This document shows positions 5,456-5,586 of a DNA stretch of 5,586 nt, piece after piece. The notes below the pieces were generated by a model. It had not been told where the DNA came from and searched no databases. It was given only the letters and a program-made list of their open reading frames with translations. The DNA is taken from NCBI GenBank assembly GCA_017559555.1, contig JAFYRH010000113.1:1-5586 (forward strand). The letters are read 5' to 3'. Each line of letters opens with the position of its first letter. The first letter of the stretch is position 1. A program made the position numbers and the translations under genes. Source of the DNA: Clostridia bacterium (GTDB lineage: Bacteria > Bacillota > Clostridia > Oscillospirales > CAG-272).

Positions 5456-5551
5456 ATGAATAACTGCTTTTGCAATCTCTTTGAAAACAGCACTCTTTGG
5501 TTGATCATCATTGCTATCATTCTGCTTTCCTGCTGCTGCGGTCATTGCTAA
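5456..5551 (+). CDS. 31-residue Cys-rich hydrophobic peptide
   Basis: ATG at 5456 follows GGAGG (5444-5448) with a 7-nt spacer, and the frame closes at TAA 5549-5551. The peptide begins MNNCFCNLFENS, has an apolar core LWLIIIAIILLS (14-25) and ends CCCGHC, giving six cysteines (C4, C6, C26, C27, C28, C31) in 31 residues. The core of about 12 residues is short for a full membrane crossing unless the Cys cluster is also buried. The layout (short Cys/Asn head, Ile/Leu core, Cys-Gly tail) resembles the tiny Cys-rich peptides annotated in Firmicutes as YjcZ-like sporulation proteins or high-cysteine chorion-class proteins; this is from memory and not a verified match. The function is unknown; a spore-surface or membrane role is inference, supported weakly by the sporulation-like promoter. 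It stands alone, divergent from the sugar operon. Confidence 0.75.
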   Translation: MNNCFCNLFENSTLWLIIIAIILLSCCCGHC

Positions 5552-5561
5552 TTGACTGTAT

Positions 5562-5586
5562 AAAGCCCCGGGGGCACCGTGCAACA
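5562..5586 (+). terminator. possible left arm of a terminator, cut by the window edge
   Basis: Eleven bases after the peptide stop codon the sequence reads AAAGCCCCGGGGGCAC, which has the GC-rich, A-preceded look of the ascending arm of an intrinsic terminator. The matching arm and T-run would lie beyond 5586, so this is a prediction. CCCCGGGG (5566-5573) is itself palindromic but too tight to form a hairpin. Confidence 0.3.

Noticed and set aside
5276..5584. 102-codon minus-strand frame across the intergenic region and opposite the Cys-rich peptide
   Set aside because: It has no convincing ribosome binding site or domain, runs through the promoter and leader of the opposite gene, and its composition looks like translated non-coding sequence.
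1..5586. CRISPR array, tRNA, rRNA or insertion sequence
   Set aside because: No regularly spaced repeats, cloverleaf sequence, transposase or terminal inverted repeats were seen. The only repeats are short hairpins, linker codon runs and the diverged gene pair.

Overview
This window looks like chromosome of a Bacillota (probably Clostridia-type, gut or anaerobic) bacterium. The evidence is strong AAGGAG/GGAGG ribosome binding sites before every gene, lipoprotein signal peptides followed by Asn-rich linkers, a consensus sigma-A-type promoter, moderate G+C (mid-40s % by eye) and a small Cys-rich peptide of a kind seen in spore-forming Firmicutes. The species cannot be named from the sequence.

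Layout. Four genes lie head to tail on the minus strand and read right to left: a sugar phosphate isomerase/epimerase-like TIM barrel (5125-4271), a Gfo/Idh/MocA-family NAD(P)-dependent oxidoreductase (4266-3214), a lipoprotein solute-binding protein of 522 aa (3151-1583), and a second, paralogous solute-binding lipoprotein (1462 to beyond position 1; its last ~45 residues are outside the window). The gaps are 4, 62 and 120 bp. A near-consensus promoter (TAGACA-17 bp-TATAAT, minus strand, 5227-5199) lies upstream of the first gene. The two longer gaps each hold a stem-loop, suggesting one operon with differential expression or segmental RNA stability rather than separate units. ABC permease genes would be expected beyond the left edge, but this is inference.

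To the right, an intergenic region of about 330 bp separates the operon from a divergent plus-strand gene for a 31-residue peptide with six cysteines (5456-5551). A sequence resembling a sporulation sigma-K/E promoter lies upstream of it, followed by a 5' stem-loop and a strong ribosome binding site.

How the genes fit together. The two solute-binding proteins probably capture a carbohydrate (mono-, oligosaccharide or glycoside) at the cell surface for an ABC importer. The oxidoreductase and the isomerase/epimerase would then process the sugar inside the cell, a pairing common in pathways for unusual sugars, inositols and keto-glycosides. The substrate is not evident. The most noteworthy points are the tandem, deeply diverged binding-protein pair with a synonymously scrambled but protein-identical block, the contrast in rare-codon use between the two copies, the inverted repeat bracketing the operon promoter, and the tiny Cys-rich peptide gene. 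I do not see a clear previously undescribed defence or mobile system here.
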